DNA of 64,000 nucleotides, from positions 1,984,001 through 2,048,000 of the forward strand of contig KQ964247.1 of NCBI GenBank assembly GCA_001566295.1. Reading direction: 5' to 3'. Shown here piece by piece: positions 13,229 to 25,167 of this stretch (positions are counted from its first letter, which is position 1; the number at the start of each line of letters is the position of its first letter). A program made the position numbers and the translations under genes. Below the pieces are notes generated by a model, which was given only the letters and a program-made list of their open reading frames with translations, was not told the origin of the DNA and did no database searches. The DNA comes from Microdochium bolleyi (lineage: Eukaryota > Ascomycota > Sordariomycetes > Xylariales > Microdochiaceae).

Positions 13229-15788
13229 TTAGTACTGTCCATCGAATAGGTACCTCTCGTCGGTGAAAGACAGGAGGAACCTGGCGATCAAGCGGCCAGT
13301 GTAGTTGAGCGACACATTCCGTGGGTAAGGATGTGTCTCCTCGTTGGGCAGAATCGGGTCCGCCACGAGGAAATCGAGCTCGTGCCCTATAATTGCGATA
13401 GGCATGCGTTAGTTTTTGCGACTGAAATAAATGACTTGGTGTCGGGGAACTATGGGCTTTATAGAAACTTACAGCCATCGCCCTCGATGAACTTGCGCAG
13501 CTCAGTAACCATCTCGATGGTCGGCGCGTCGATCTCGTCCTGCTCCGCGAAGCTATCGTCGAGAAGCGGGTTGAAAGGCTTGGTCGCCACGTCCTTAGTG
13601 TGTGTCTGGTAGATCTGGTGGAACTGGTACGCGAACTGCTTGAAAGGCATGTTGTCGATCTCCTTGCACAGGTCGAGCGCGAACTGGCGCTTGTACTTCG
13701 GCTTCGAGCGGTTGCGCATGTCAATCTCGTTCTGCGAGACGACGAAGCTGTCCGCGGCCGTCTCGACCGTCTCCATGAACAGGCAGAGCACGAGGAAGGA
13801 GGCCATGCACGGCGCCCAACCCTTCCTGGACTTGGGCTTGAGAGTCTTCGAGAAACTGTCAAACAGGGCCTGCATCTCCTTGAGCAGCATCTCATCGAGC
13901 ATGGCTTTGACCTGCCGGTTCAGGACACGGGCGGTGAGATAAGGATTGTTCTGCGGTACCATACTGGTATGTTGTAGGTCCACGATGGTCTTGTTGGTCA
14001 TACAGAGCTGGCGAGTCAGGACGTAGTGCATGACATGAATTGAGAGTGCCCTCTTGACCATGGGTGACTACACATCTGAGTTAGCCATGATTGCAAAGAC
14101 TGTGAAGTAGCTCATCAACTTACATTGGACTTCTGTGCGAACTTCTGAACAATCCGGAGAATCCTCCGCGGCACTTGGGTCGTGCGGATGGCGTCCGTCA
14201 CCTGCTCGGCGTACAGAGGCTCAAAAGTCAAGTTCTGTATGTACTCCCGCGATCGCCGTTTTAGCTCGTCGCGGTGCATCGGGTTCTCAGGATCGACACC
14301 AATGGGCACAGAGCCTCTAGACTGGAGATCGATTTCATCAGTACCTGGGTTCAGGTGCCAATGTTGCAGCACTTCGGCGGTCTTTGGGGTGAAGAAACTC
14401 GCGGGCACTGTGAGCGTGGACTGGAACTGCCTGCCCGAGAAGAACTCGACAGAACAAGTCTGCTCCGCGCCGCGTACGGTGAAGTCCTGGATATGTTCCG
14501 AGAGCCATAGATTCATCTGTTCCTTCTTGAAATGTCCCCGGATAAAGTCGGGGAACAAAACAGGCAGAAAGTCGTGGAACTGCCAGCAGACGATTTGTGG
14601 CATCTGCGTCGTGAGCTTCACACAGTTCTTGCACGGTCTTTCCTGGGAGCATTTAACCTTTCTTCTGTGGTCGTGTTCAACGAGTTAGCAATAATCATGT
14701 ATACTGACACATGGAATACTGTGTTTGTTGCAGCTGACAGAGTGCTTCGCGGTCGGGGCAAGGCATAGGAGGTCGGAAGGATGAGACGCAAGAAGTGGTA
14801 AGGGAGAACACCGAACTTACGCATGACAGCAAAAGCATGCTCCTAATCTTCGCACTTGGAGAGCATTCTCCTTCGTGTCGTTCGTGAGGGGGCCCTTGCG
14901 ACCTCGCTGGGTCGCCCTCATCGCCTCGAAACACTCAAAGGGGTTCGGCCGACCGGATTGCGCGTTGATCAGGGTAGGCGTCATGATGACAAACTTGCTC
15001 GTGGCCTTGTTCTTCTCGATCTTGCCGCTCTTGGTCTTGCGGATCGGGTTCGGTGGCTTGCCGGCCTCGAGCTTGACCTCTGGCGATCCTGGACTTCCGC
15101 CGCTGTGTGATTTTGGCGACGGCGTGAAGTGCAGGGGTGACTGTGAGAGATACTCGGATCCATCCGAGCTCACGCCACTGAAGTCCTCGATCTTGAGGTT
15201 GGTCGGATCCCATGGTGGTACGTTGGACTCTCCTCTAAACTGCTGTGGGATTCCAAGATCAACTGGCTGCTGCTGCTGTTGCTGCTGCTGCTGTTGTGAG
15301 GTCAGGTCCAAGTTGGTGAAGTCTGCAAAGTCTGAGAAGTCGTTCGGGAGGTTGGCGAACAGATCTGTCTCGGTGGAGTCTCCGAAATTCTGCGCATTCA
15401 AGAAGTCCTGTTCGAAGATGAACTGCTGGTCCAGATTCAGGCCTTCGTCCGGGATCGTGGTGTCCAAATTGGCCATGAACTGAGCGTCCACCTCTCCGGA
15501 CGCTCCCAGCGAAGACGGCGGGGGATGTCTCTCTGGAAACGAAGAGTCCATAAAGGCCTGCTGGTCGCTTTCAAGGTTCAGAGGGGACAAGGCCGGAGGG
15601 GACGGCTGCTGGCTGTGCTGATTCTGGAAGCCCACGATGCCCCAGCTGTGCATGCTACCGGCGCCGGGACTAGAACCCATGCCGACAGAGGAGGGAGCGC
15701 CGCCGGACTGGACGTAGTCCCAATCCGAGTCTGAGTCGCCATGGTGCAGGTGATAGCCCGCGGGCGAGGCGGAAGAGACGGAGGTCAT
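13229..15788 (-). CDS. Zn(II)2Cys6-like transcription factor with polyglutamine tract
   Basis: Four exons on the minus strand: 15788-14821, 14664-14124, 14067-13473 and 13386-13229, encoding 753 residues. Introns use GTAAGT donors with ACAG, GTAG and ATAG acceptors. The frame stays open 24 codons further upstream (to 15860) without an ATG, so I chose the first ATG. The N-terminal 290 residues are acidic and Ser/Pro/Gln-rich with a ten-glutamine run (bases 15267-15296), typical of an activation region. Around residue 318 comes the cluster CFCCHARKVKC then five residues, C-x2-C, with the next cysteine 11 residues on. The C-terminal half, including MVKRALSIHVMHYVLTRQLC, is conserved in a fungal regulator family I cannot name. 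It is presumably a nuclear DNA-binding regulator with unknown targets. Confidence 0.88.
15267..15296 (-). repeat. CAG/CAA repeat encoding ten glutamines
   Basis: On the minus strand, eight CAG and two CAA codons encode ten glutamines in the N-terminal region of the Zn cluster regulator. The CAA interruptions would reduce slippage. The tract lies between acidic, phenylalanine-rich segments, as in many activation domains. Confidence 0.9.
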
Positions 15789-17700
15789 GACCGCTGCCTG
15801 TCGCGACGCACTGTCGTCGCTCTCGAGTGGTGTGTTCTTCCTGTTCGTTTCAAGGGACACCCGCGACTCTGGCCTCTTTGCGAGTGGTCACCCTCAAGGT
15901 AAGCAGTGAGAAGATGGATATCTCAGCCTTTACTGCCGTGGCCTTTGCGAGGGGATTGATATGGTGACTCTGTAAGTGCTGAGCCCCGGTGATGGCCGCA
16001 GGGGTCGCGTTTTCCACAGACAGCCGGGAGAGACTGAGCGCGCGAGCGGCGCAATCGTACAGCGAGTAATTCGTTCACAGGGGGCACTCCAAATCAATAT
16101 GATTCGAAGCAACGGATCTGGGAGGAATCTACGTTGACAGGTCCGACGCTCGAGTCGTCGTCGCTACTCTTGACCGGGCCGCGGGATGGGGCAAACCCAG
16201 GCTGACAAGGGGATCCAGGGCTAAGCCTATCTTGGCGACCGACGGTCGTGCCTCCCACAAAGCGTGCGCAGCCATGCGATCAGCCCCGCGGTCCTGATTG
16301 GCTTGTTGGTGCTGGACGTCTGGGGTAGGGAGTACTTTGCGTACCTGCGGATAACACACCCACTCAGAAGTACCAGTGCGGATGTGCTAAAACAAGGGCG
16401 AAGGAGTCGGCCCAAGCTGTCACCGAGATGGTGGAGGGCGGAGTTGCCCAGCACACGCATTTTTGACAGTGAACACATCTCGTCATGCGACAAAGTACCG
16501 AGTTGAAGTTGAGACATCAATGACTTGGAGATTAATTACACATTTGAAATTATGATGGTCACGCAGTCTAAACTGGACTTGACTTTGAGTTGAGCTGAAG
16601 CCTGCCTGCAACATGACAAGCAGTTGTACCTTGCGCAACAGCCATCTTCGTGCAGCTCGTCACGGGAATCCTGAGCCCTGGCCCAAGTATTCCACGTCGT
16701 TTAGCCTGAGGCCAGCTAGTAGTTCTTCACACATGTGCCACTCTGCTGACCACATATTTTTGGTACTGGTGCGATCCCTGGCCGAGGAACCAGGCAGGAC
16801 GTAGATAGACTCTGCATACCCTGAGGTCTGTTTTCACGAAGGCGCAGTTGGTCCCAAAGTGCCGCGGAAAGTAAAGCTAGACATGGACCTTGGTCCAGAT
16901 TTGAGTCTGTTCGTGATAATCGGGTATCCTCGCCATGTTGACGAGCGACCTCGTTCAGGCAATTAGGTCTGCAGCGATGAAGACGGTGGCGATGTCGCAA
17001 CATGTCTGCAAAAGACTGCCAGAGTCTTTGCTTGGTGTGCAAGTCCCAGTGGCAATGTACCAGGTTCTGCGGTCCTCACCAGTTGCTGGAGCATGCGGGG
17101 TGGTAAGAATCAACAGGGGAAGAAAAGAAGACGAGGCACTTGAAGAACGAGAGGACAGCAACACCTCTCTGTCTGTGTGTGAGAAGAGAAGTGGCCCAAG
17201 CCTACTTCCCTCGAGCAACCCGAATCAGGTTCAGGGCAAAGGTAAATAAAAGACATGTTCTCGCGCAGTTCCATACTATGGAATGGCCCCCGAGCCGGAT
17301 GCAGTCCAAGGCTCCGAGGGAGAAATCTGTTTTGCGATTTGAACATTGTTCAGAGGAGACATCAAGCAAACGTCCGCTTCGAAAGCGCCCTCCGGGATCA
17401 TTGGGAAGTCCAGTGGAAGAAGAAGAAAGAGACAGAAGTACCCGGAGTGACGTGACAGGGCCGATTTGACATGGCCGACGAAATCGGGAACAGGCAGAAA
17501 ATAAGAAGGAAAGGTCATGACTCATGATATAGATCGCTCGCGTATGGATGCCTCATAATCTTCACCTCCCTTTGTCCGGTCCAGATAAGAGTCCCAGGGT
17601 ATATCGAATTATTGCCTCCATTAAGATTGTCCGGTGTAAACCCGCGGTGGAGTGGCGGACCAGAAAGATGATTCGTCGTGTACGTGAAGAAGGTAGCCGC
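15789..17700. other. Promoter region of the Zn cluster regulator and 3' flank of its neighbour
   Basis: This 1.9-kb stretch lies between two minus-strand genes. It should hold the promoter and leader of the transcription factor. I see no coding signal or structured RNA. Confidence 0.55.
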
Positions 17701-18991
17701 TCAGCGGAACCGAGCCGAGGCAACAGCGCTTCTCTCCCGAATCAGGGATTCGGTATTTACGTAGAGATTGTCCAGGAACTGCATCGCAGGAGCATCCTTG
17801 AGAATCTTCGCAACTTGAATCCCTGCGCTGATGAGCTGCAACACCTGTGTGAACCAAAACGTCACAGTTAGCCTAACTCGCAAAACAACGAGTGTGTGTG
17901 TGTGTGTCCAAGGGGGGGGGATTCAACTTACGTTGCGATCATCTTTGAGAGGCCGCGACTGGTGCTTAGCCGCGTGCCTCATCTCTAGCGAGTTCTCCAA
18001 GATCGTAACAAATTGCTTGATCTGTCCATTATACAGTACTCGGGCGGGGATTCGGCGCTTGGTCGCGAGCCGCTTCAACAAGTACACCCACTCCGTCCAT
18101 TCTCTATCCTCAGGACGCTCGACCTGGTCGAGGCTGTCAGCCATGTTGTGCCTGGCAACAATGTGGACAGGACGATACTTACGGGCCTCATATCTTGGCT
18201 CAGCGGGATTGGGAACTGGTACTTGGCCACAAAGTCGAAAGCGCATCGAGAAAGGCAATCGTTTACCTGACCAAGGATATCATCCTGCTCTTGCACCATC
18301 AAGTTCGTGGGTAGGTGTGGCAGTTCCCGCTCCTGCATTGCCACATAGTCGGGCGGTGGGCGGGCAAGAAATTGATGGGGGCCGTCAAACTCGTCTCTGT
18401 TCGAAGGGCGACGTTGGGGTCTACCCTTGACACTGCCCTTGCTTCTGATGCTGTTCGAGTCGAGACCTCCACTCCCGTCCAGGCGGATGTCGGAATTGCT
18501 AGGCGAGGAGAAGATCTCATCGACTGATTCTATCGGCGAGTGGCGTTCTTGCAAGTCCCAGCCGTGTGAGCTCGAGCTCTGGTACGATCCGAATGACCCA
18601 GAAGGTGGTCTGGACGCGATTGCCGAAGATGATGAATATCTGTGCTCGGCACGTCTTGAAGATATGCTATTACCAATGATTGTTGTAGTTGCGGGACCAC
18701 CGTAGATCGAACCTGAGCCGCTCGAGTTCGTTATGCTATGAACGCATTGATGTCAATGTCCGCTTCTGAAGAGATGTTCTTTTGCATGAATAGTCCTACC
18801 TCGACCGACCTAGGCCACTGTCGTATGGTGCAGGGGAGTAAGGCTGATCATGATAAATGATGCTGTGGGGAAATGTCAGTCATTGGAAGCTGGGTGAATA
18901 GCGCTGGATGATCAGGATCGCACCTGCGTGAGGAATTCCAGGGGCCGCTGGGTATAATCGAAGCACCGTACATCATCTCGTGCTGTGTCAT
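17701..18991 (-). CDS. Orphan serine-rich fungal protein with conserved C-terminal domain
   Basis: Five exons on the minus strand: 18991-18924, 18862-18800, 18735-18183, 18123-17932 and 17844-17701, encoding 339 residues. Every junction keeps phase. Donors are GTGCGA, GTAGGA, GTAAGT and GTAAGT; acceptors are ACAG, ATAG, CCAG and ACAG. The first 150 residues are Ser/Gly-rich and probably disordered. The remainder is helical and charged, with the landmarks CAFDFVAKYQFPIPL, EDREWTEWVYLLKRLATKRR, LENSLEMRHAA and LQLISAGIQVAKILKDA. There is no signal peptide or membrane span. I recognise it only as a conserved protein of filamentous ascomycetes and have no supported function. The two weak first donors make the N-terminal 43 residues the least certain part. 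Confidence 0.78.
17892..17920. repeat. GT microsatellite and G9 run inside an intron
   Basis: An uninterrupted GT run (17892-17907) is followed by nine G residues (17912-17920). Both lie in intron 4 of the serine-rich orphan gene, between a GTAAGT donor and the next acceptor. Read on the minus strand, the C run and AC run sit just after the donor. Confidence 0.85.
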
Positions 18992-21900
18992 CTTCACTGA
19001 TATGGCCGATATCGCGAAGTCTAGGTGTCCTAGGTGTCTGGCGGTCTCCTGGGCTGAAAAGAAATCAAGAACAGTAAAGTAGAGCCTGGCACAGCTATGC
19101 TCGCCAATGTCCGCTGAGTCCTGGGGTCCTGTCTGGGCTGCAGAATGTCCTCGGAATGAACAATAACACAAGAAGAAAATAAGGTCCTTCTCTCCTGAGG
19201 CTCCGGGTGAAATGTTCCTGTCCTGGGTGCACTGGTTCGCTCTGCTTGCTGAGCGTCGTTCTGGTCCTGGTTCCTGGGATGTATCCGCTACGCTGGTAGG
19301 TAGCCTCGAATACGGGATAGCTTTGAATAAAAAGCTTTGGCTGTTCACAATCGGGAGGATTCTTGCTCCGCTTGGAACAAACTCTTCAAGTGATTGCGAA
19401 TCTCAGTCTGCGGTTGGTGCTTCACCTCACGTTCCAGGGTCGGCTAGTGACTCCGTAAAGACGTGGCCTTTATATCATTGTGCTGAGTTCGGCTTCTTGG
19501 GCATAATTAGTGGCAACAATCAGGCGAGGAGGCTAAGCTGAGAATGCGTCATTCTCCCCGAGGGTCCAGAGGCAGGGAAGTCCCCAGACACGCAGCGTAT
19601 CTTGTTCCCGGGACCCCAGTGTTTCGGATGTTATTAGCATGGCTAAGCCCTTAGTCTGTCGAAGAAGCGGAACCATCGCGACATCTTCTGGCGTCGACAT
19701 TCACTCATTATTTCTTGTCCGAACCTAAAAGCGCTGAGCATTATCCCGAAATGGACAGATGGACAAGGACAGGCCACTGATGCGCAGGCTCCGCAGTGAG
19801 ATCTTGGTGTCACCAGGTTGGCAAGAGGCGACTTCCACTTGTGCCCAATTGTTTGCATACCACGGGGAGCAGCTCAGCCGGATGTTGGGCTTGACAGTCC
19901 AACGGCGCAGGATACAATGCCCGAGATTGTGCGGAGCACTGATCGTCGGAAGAACCATCATACAGCACGAGTGCAGAGCCACAGAAGTCCAGCAAGAATG
20001 TCGTGGCGTGCTGCATTCTACGCTGGTTGGCTCAGGACGATGTGGATGATAAGCTAGCCAGCTCACGTTGTCGGAAGCCGTCCGTTGTCCAGGTGCAAAA
20101 TGAGTATTGAAGTGTCCACGGGGATGCAAGGTTATCCCCTGTGTGAATGGCGGTGACCAGGCTCGTCTGTACTTGGTCCGCACGGAGAGCGCTGTTGGAG
20201 GAGCAGCCGAGTTGGATTGGGCATCAAGGCTGACGGTTGTGATAATGGAGCCCAACGAGTGTACATAGTACCACGCACGACACATCGTGGAAGAGGACAT
20301 AACCCCTGAAGATCTGCGTGGGTCATTTGCGGGCGAATATTTAGGCTTTGTAGAACGAGCCTGGAGCTCGGCGTGCGCACAACACAGCTCATGAAATCCA
20401 GGGAGACGACGTAGTCGGGTCACGCTTGTTCGTGTCATGGCTTGACGAATGGCGCTCCGGGCAGTGCAGAGCTTCGAGGAACCGTGTTTCCTCAGACATT
20501 GTTGAACAACGAGTGTCGATTGAAGGATACATCGATACTGGGTGTAGCGTCCTTGCGACATAACGTCTTCGCGACGGTGTTTGGCCTGAAGTCAATCTCG
20601 GCCTGGTTCTTCTATGTTGTGTCGTCTGTTGCACAAGGCCGGTGGCTACTGCTTCTCAATGCCGCAGCCCGAAGAGGACGAGCCTTCGTCCTCGTGGCTC
20701 CCCTTTGCTCCCCAGGCCCGAATATTGTCAATGGCACGGAGTATTGGCGCAGCAGTCATGGCATTGAGTATTGGCACAAGAGCGCGGATTCGTATGCCAC
20801 AGTGTCATGACTGATGCCAGTTACGGAGTAATTCGTGCTCTTGAGTTGTGGACGGCAATGCAAGTGGTCTGTGGTCTCACGAGTACAATGTTTCCCAGAA
20901 GCAACCAGAAGCAATCAGGCTGCTCGAATCGGAAATGCGGAAGAAGCCGCAGAGGATGCCGCTGGGTGATTCTTTGGCCAAGGACGCGCAACTATGTATT
21001 GGCGGACTCGGGCATGGTGGACAATGCTGACGCTGACTCGTGCGTGAAATAGTGATCAACGGCCGGACCAGGATGATCCCTCCACGGCAGCCTCGGGCGC
21101 AAGCCACCAGCCCACGACAGCCCTGATTGTTGCTCTCGTCCTCGAGGTTGGTTCCCTGGCGAGAGCCTGGTTCCCGAGTCGTTGAGACTGATGATTCTAG
21201 AGAGGACACGGCTCGCTGTCGTCACCGACTAGCCAGGTATTGCCTCGACGGCCGGACAAGGCACATGACTGCAAAGAGCGCCGGCTGCATTGCTTTGTTG
21301 TCGGTGCAGGCGTAGGACGCAGCCATGCGGCGGACATGCTGCAGGACTGGCGGTCGATAGGCTGTCGGAGCGCTACGTGGAACCACGAGGGCGCGTCTTG
21401 ACGCATCGTGAGACCAGCCGACGAGGCCTTTATGCGAGGACGGCCAATGTGACGGCCTGTGGTGGGCTGCCACGCACTCGCTGGCGCCGTGATGCTGCAG
21501 CGCGAGCAGGGATGGGCAGGAGCCGGCGCGCAAAGGGAGGCCGAAAGTTGGCAGTCGTCAGGGAGCGGGCCGTCCCCAGCGAATAGAGTCGGGAGACGCC
21601 CGGCGGGCGGGCGGGGCACGATGCGACACGGCTGCTGCACGAGCAGCGCTTGCTGGCGCATAGGCCGCATCGTGGCCGGCCGCCCCAGCACATCTCATCA
21701 CACACCGCCAGCCCCTTCTTTCCCTTGCGGCTCGTCACAGAGCGCCCAATCCTCGCACAACGCAACAATAAAATGGCCTGCCCCCCCCGTGAATGCCCAA
21801 CTGCCCTCCTTTCCTCCTGAGTTTCAGCCCAAGCACCCCAGCTATTCATGCCCAACAGCCCAATTCCCCATTCTTACTTGATCATCGTTGCCCAGCGCCT

Positions 21901-22167
21901 TCGAGCCTTCTTTCCGCTTGCCTCCTGCTCCTCACCCTTCACACAGAGGCCAACCACAGAGGTACCCAAGCTGCTCGCTCGAACTGATTACGCCCGTCGT
22001 CAGTTGGTCCGCGAGATCCACAGTTTTCTATCTTCTGCTCAGCAACAACAACATCGACAAGCCATTTGCTTTCTCCAATCCCGGAGTTTGTCACAAGAGA
22101 GGACCAGTCTCTCGGATTTTGCCAAGTTCTTCCACGGATTTGATTGCCAGAGAAGCCCATGACCATC
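18992..22167. other. Divergent intergenic region, no supported gene
   Basis: This 3.2-kb stretch lies between the orphan minus-strand gene and the leader of the C2H2 regulator. The longest open frame (19725-20561 minus) translates to a Cys/Ser/Arg-rich string without domain character, so I treat it as chance. A long upstream region would suit a highly regulated developmental gene, but no specific site is demonstrated. Confidence 0.55.
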
Positions 22168-23503
22168 ATGGTTTCTCGACAGGACAACATGTCTGCCTTC
22201 AACCCGTCTCTCGAGATGGATGATGTCCAGACCCCCGCGAGGTATTTCTTTTTGCTCTGCTCTCTACTTCGCCACGGATCTCGTTCTTTACACGCTTCAT
22301 GTTGTTCGGAAAATCATGTACCGTTTCCTTCTCTTCTCTACCAACGGAACACGCACTGCCCGGCCCGAGGCAAGTGCTTGTGGCTACAAGGACCCGGAAT
22401 CTCTGTCGACCCAGGAACAAGAAATCGAACCCAGGAATGGATACCACAAAGGATGACCACAAAGGATACCACAAGGAGAACTTCAACTGGATCATTCATA
22501 CCATGGACACTTCACACGAGGCCCGGATGCCCTCGGGCATCTGGGGGGCTACTGCTTTCAAGCACTTGCCTGACAATCCGCTCCCTCAGGATCACATGAA
22601 AGACTATTCTGAGCACTGCTCTACAACAGTAAGTATCCGAGGATATATGACGACAACAACCAAGATGATGTTCGCGTGGATACAGACCCGTGGATGAAGA
22701 ATGCCGGTCAGAACTATCGTATGATGATCAAACTCGGCGCTGCTGAGGCGAGTGGTACAAGCCAAAAACCCTGGAATCCTCGAGATTATGGTGTCAACGG
22801 ACTTCTCTTTCAGTTGACGACAACTTCTCCTTTTGATCGACACTTTGAGCCTCTGGAAACCTTTTCTTTACAAGGAACACGACCGACAACTGTTTTTCTC
22901 CGAACCTATGGAACTGGACTTTCACGCACCCCTCACGGACAACGCCACCACTCCGGGTTTCTGCAATATTTGCTTTCTGGCCCTCGCCCACATGGACTCG
23001 AGACGATTCCGCACTCAACGAAACCATTGTGGAATGGCTTTCAGCATAGTCGAACCGCCGGAGCACTTGGACTTCTGCTCGCACCGTGGACTTTTGTTTC
23101 TTTCCGCCATCACCGCCAATTTGCCGGAGCTTCCATGACTCTTGGATCGTGTCAGCTTGACTTTGTCGGACCTCACAAATCGCCCACCTGGATCTTTCAT
23201 TTTCCTTACTTTTCTTCCAACGAACCAGGACCATGGCACCCGCCACGGATGACTTTTCTATTCCACTCATGCATGAGAGCCCGTATTTGGGGCTCGACTT
23301 GAAACAATGAGCAGTCTGGTTTGTACCCAACTATATACCACCCGGAATCGATTGTCAGACACTAACATGATGCTGCAGGTACAAAGTTGTGCTATTCTGA
23401 CGATGTTTTATCTCGTTCATTTCTTTTGCGTTGGCTAGCAGGTAGTGGAGAACAGCACACTAACTACCACTTCAGTGACTACAGCTCATATTCACAAGGA
23501 GCC
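22168..23503 (+). promoter_or_regulatory. Long leader of the C2H2 regulator with uORFs and candidate introns
   Basis: This 1.3-kb stretch precedes the safest start of the zinc-finger gene. It contains an ATG-led frame at 22168 (internal ATG at 22189) ending at a GTATTT donor at 22242. A second open block at 22415-22628 ends at a consensus GTAAGT. A 25-codon uORF with stop occupies 23233-23310. Two branch-plus-acceptor signals follow: CACTAAC to GCTGCAG near 23360-23381, and CACTAAC to TTCAG ending at 23475. Splicing 22241 to 23476 keeps frame and would add 27 or 34 residues to the protein's N-terminus. The second block cannot be joined to 23476 in phase without another exon, so it may be leader or an alternative exon. 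Confidence 0.5.
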
Positions 23504-25167
23504 ATGATGGCCCCTACAAGTGGACTCTTTTCTTTCTCCCAGGCCGGACAAGCCGACTTCCAGAGTTCGATGTGGGACACCACTGAGGGAACACAAAACT
23601 TCCAGGACGAGGACTTCCAGTACACATATGGCCACATCACACCCCGAGGACAGGACACTGTTGTGCCCGAGCCCATGCGCCGGATCAGCTCGCGCAGCTC
23701 TTCTGGATCACACAAGCACAGAACCATCAAGGCCACAAAGCACAAGAGCAGGCCGAGGTTGCTGTCTACTGTATCCCAGAGCTCGCGTATTTCTGACTTT
23801 GACATCGCTGGCAATGCCTCTTTGGAGGCGTACCTTTTCCCGGAGAACGATGCGCAATCTGTTTCCTCTCAGATGTACTACCCGAACGTCCCAATGACCG
23901 TTGGCCTTCCTGCGGATGGACTTGGGTTCTCTGCCGCTGGCATTGCACCCAGCATGACGCAGCACATTGATCCTGCCCAGATGCAGTTGCACTTCGATGC
24001 CACTCTTGTTGGCTCTCCTTCTGCCTCTTGGGGCTCTTCGCCGGTTGAGTCTCGGATCTCCTCGCCTGGACTTCCGGAGGATGCTTCTGCCTGGTCCCTT
24101 CCCATGGCTGCTTCACCAACACAGACTAGCGATTCTTCGCCTATGATGGACAGCATCTCACCAAGGTATGTACCGATCGACTCTGATCGCACCAAGTTGA
24201 CGAGAAACTTACTCTGCATGAAACATAGCCTGGATCGCCAGATGGGCCTCATGAGCACCGAGGACGTCAATTCCAACATCCTCAGCGAGGACCTCTTCAC
24301 GCTGCCCCCATCTTTCACTCGTCGATCCAGTGGTGATGGCGAATCTTCTGCGCGGGACCACCCTCTGTACAAGACTGCCTACCCGGCCGCCGATGGTCTC
24401 TTCCACTGCCCATGGGAGGGTCAGGACTCGTGCAACCACAAGCCCGAGAAGCTCAAGTGCAACTACGAGTAAGCAGTCCTTGCCCCTCACTCTTACCACC
24501 GGATCCGGAACTAATGGCCTATTGCAGCAAATTCGTCGACTCGCACCTGAAGCCATACAGATGCAAGATCACCTCTTGCGAAAACGCCCGGTTCTCCTCC
24601 ACTGCCTGTCTCCTACGCCACGAGCGTGAGGCCCACGCCATGCACGGCCACGGCGACAAGCCCTACCTTTGCACGTATGAGGGATGTGACCGTGCCGTCC
24701 CTGGCAACGGCTTTCCCCGGAACTGGAACCTCAAGGACCACATGAGACGTGTCCACAACGACAATGGCAGCTCTACCAGCATCCCCAGCGGATCCCCCGT
24801 CTCTGTTCACGCCACCGCGCACGCACAGTCGCTCAAGGAGGCCAAGAGCCGCAAGCGGAAGAGCAAGGATGTCTCCGAGGCTGCGTCCAGTAGCAGCCGC
24901 AGGCAGTCCTCGCGCTCCGCTGAGGTTGCTGCCGCCCGCGCAGCCGAGCAGGTCATGATTGAGGAGTGGCACCAGCACCGCAAGGCGCTTGATGCCTACC
25001 TCGTGGACTACTCCTCTCCCGACTCCTTTGACATTTACGGAAGCTTCTCGGATGCCCAGTCCCACATGGCTGCCATGGGCAAGATCACCCAGCAGCTGCA
25101 CTCCAAGAAGGCTCGCATTTCCATGGACGCCTACAGCCGCCGCTCGTACGGAGAGCACTCTGGCTGA
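23504..25167 (+). CDS. C2H2 zinc-finger transcription factor
   Basis: Three exons from the conservative start: 23504-24165, 24229-24468 and 24528-25167, encoding 513 residues. The tandem ATG at 23504 and 23507 sits in a GAGCCATGATGG context; upstream exons may extend the N-terminus. Introns have GTATGT...ATAG (63 nt) and GTAAGC...GCAG. The first 280 residues are Ser/Pro/Gln-rich with a basic patch. Residues about 285-370 carry one degenerate Cys/His unit (FHCPWEGQDSC) and two clear fingers: C-x4-C ... H-x4-H within YRCKITSCENARFS and ending HEREAH, then YLCTYEGCDRAVPG ending HMRRVH. A Lys/Arg-rich nuclear-signal-like stretch (KEAKSRKRKSK) follows. This layout matches a sordariomycete family of C2H2 regulators. 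Target genes are unknown. Confidence 0.87.

Noticed and set aside
14821..15860. Start of the Zn cluster regulator at 15860
   Set aside because: The codon there is GTG. The first in-frame ATG is at 15788.
19725..20561. 278-codon open frame on the minus strand
   Set aside because: Cys/Ser/Arg-rich translation with no hydrophobic core pattern, no intron signals and no recognisable family.
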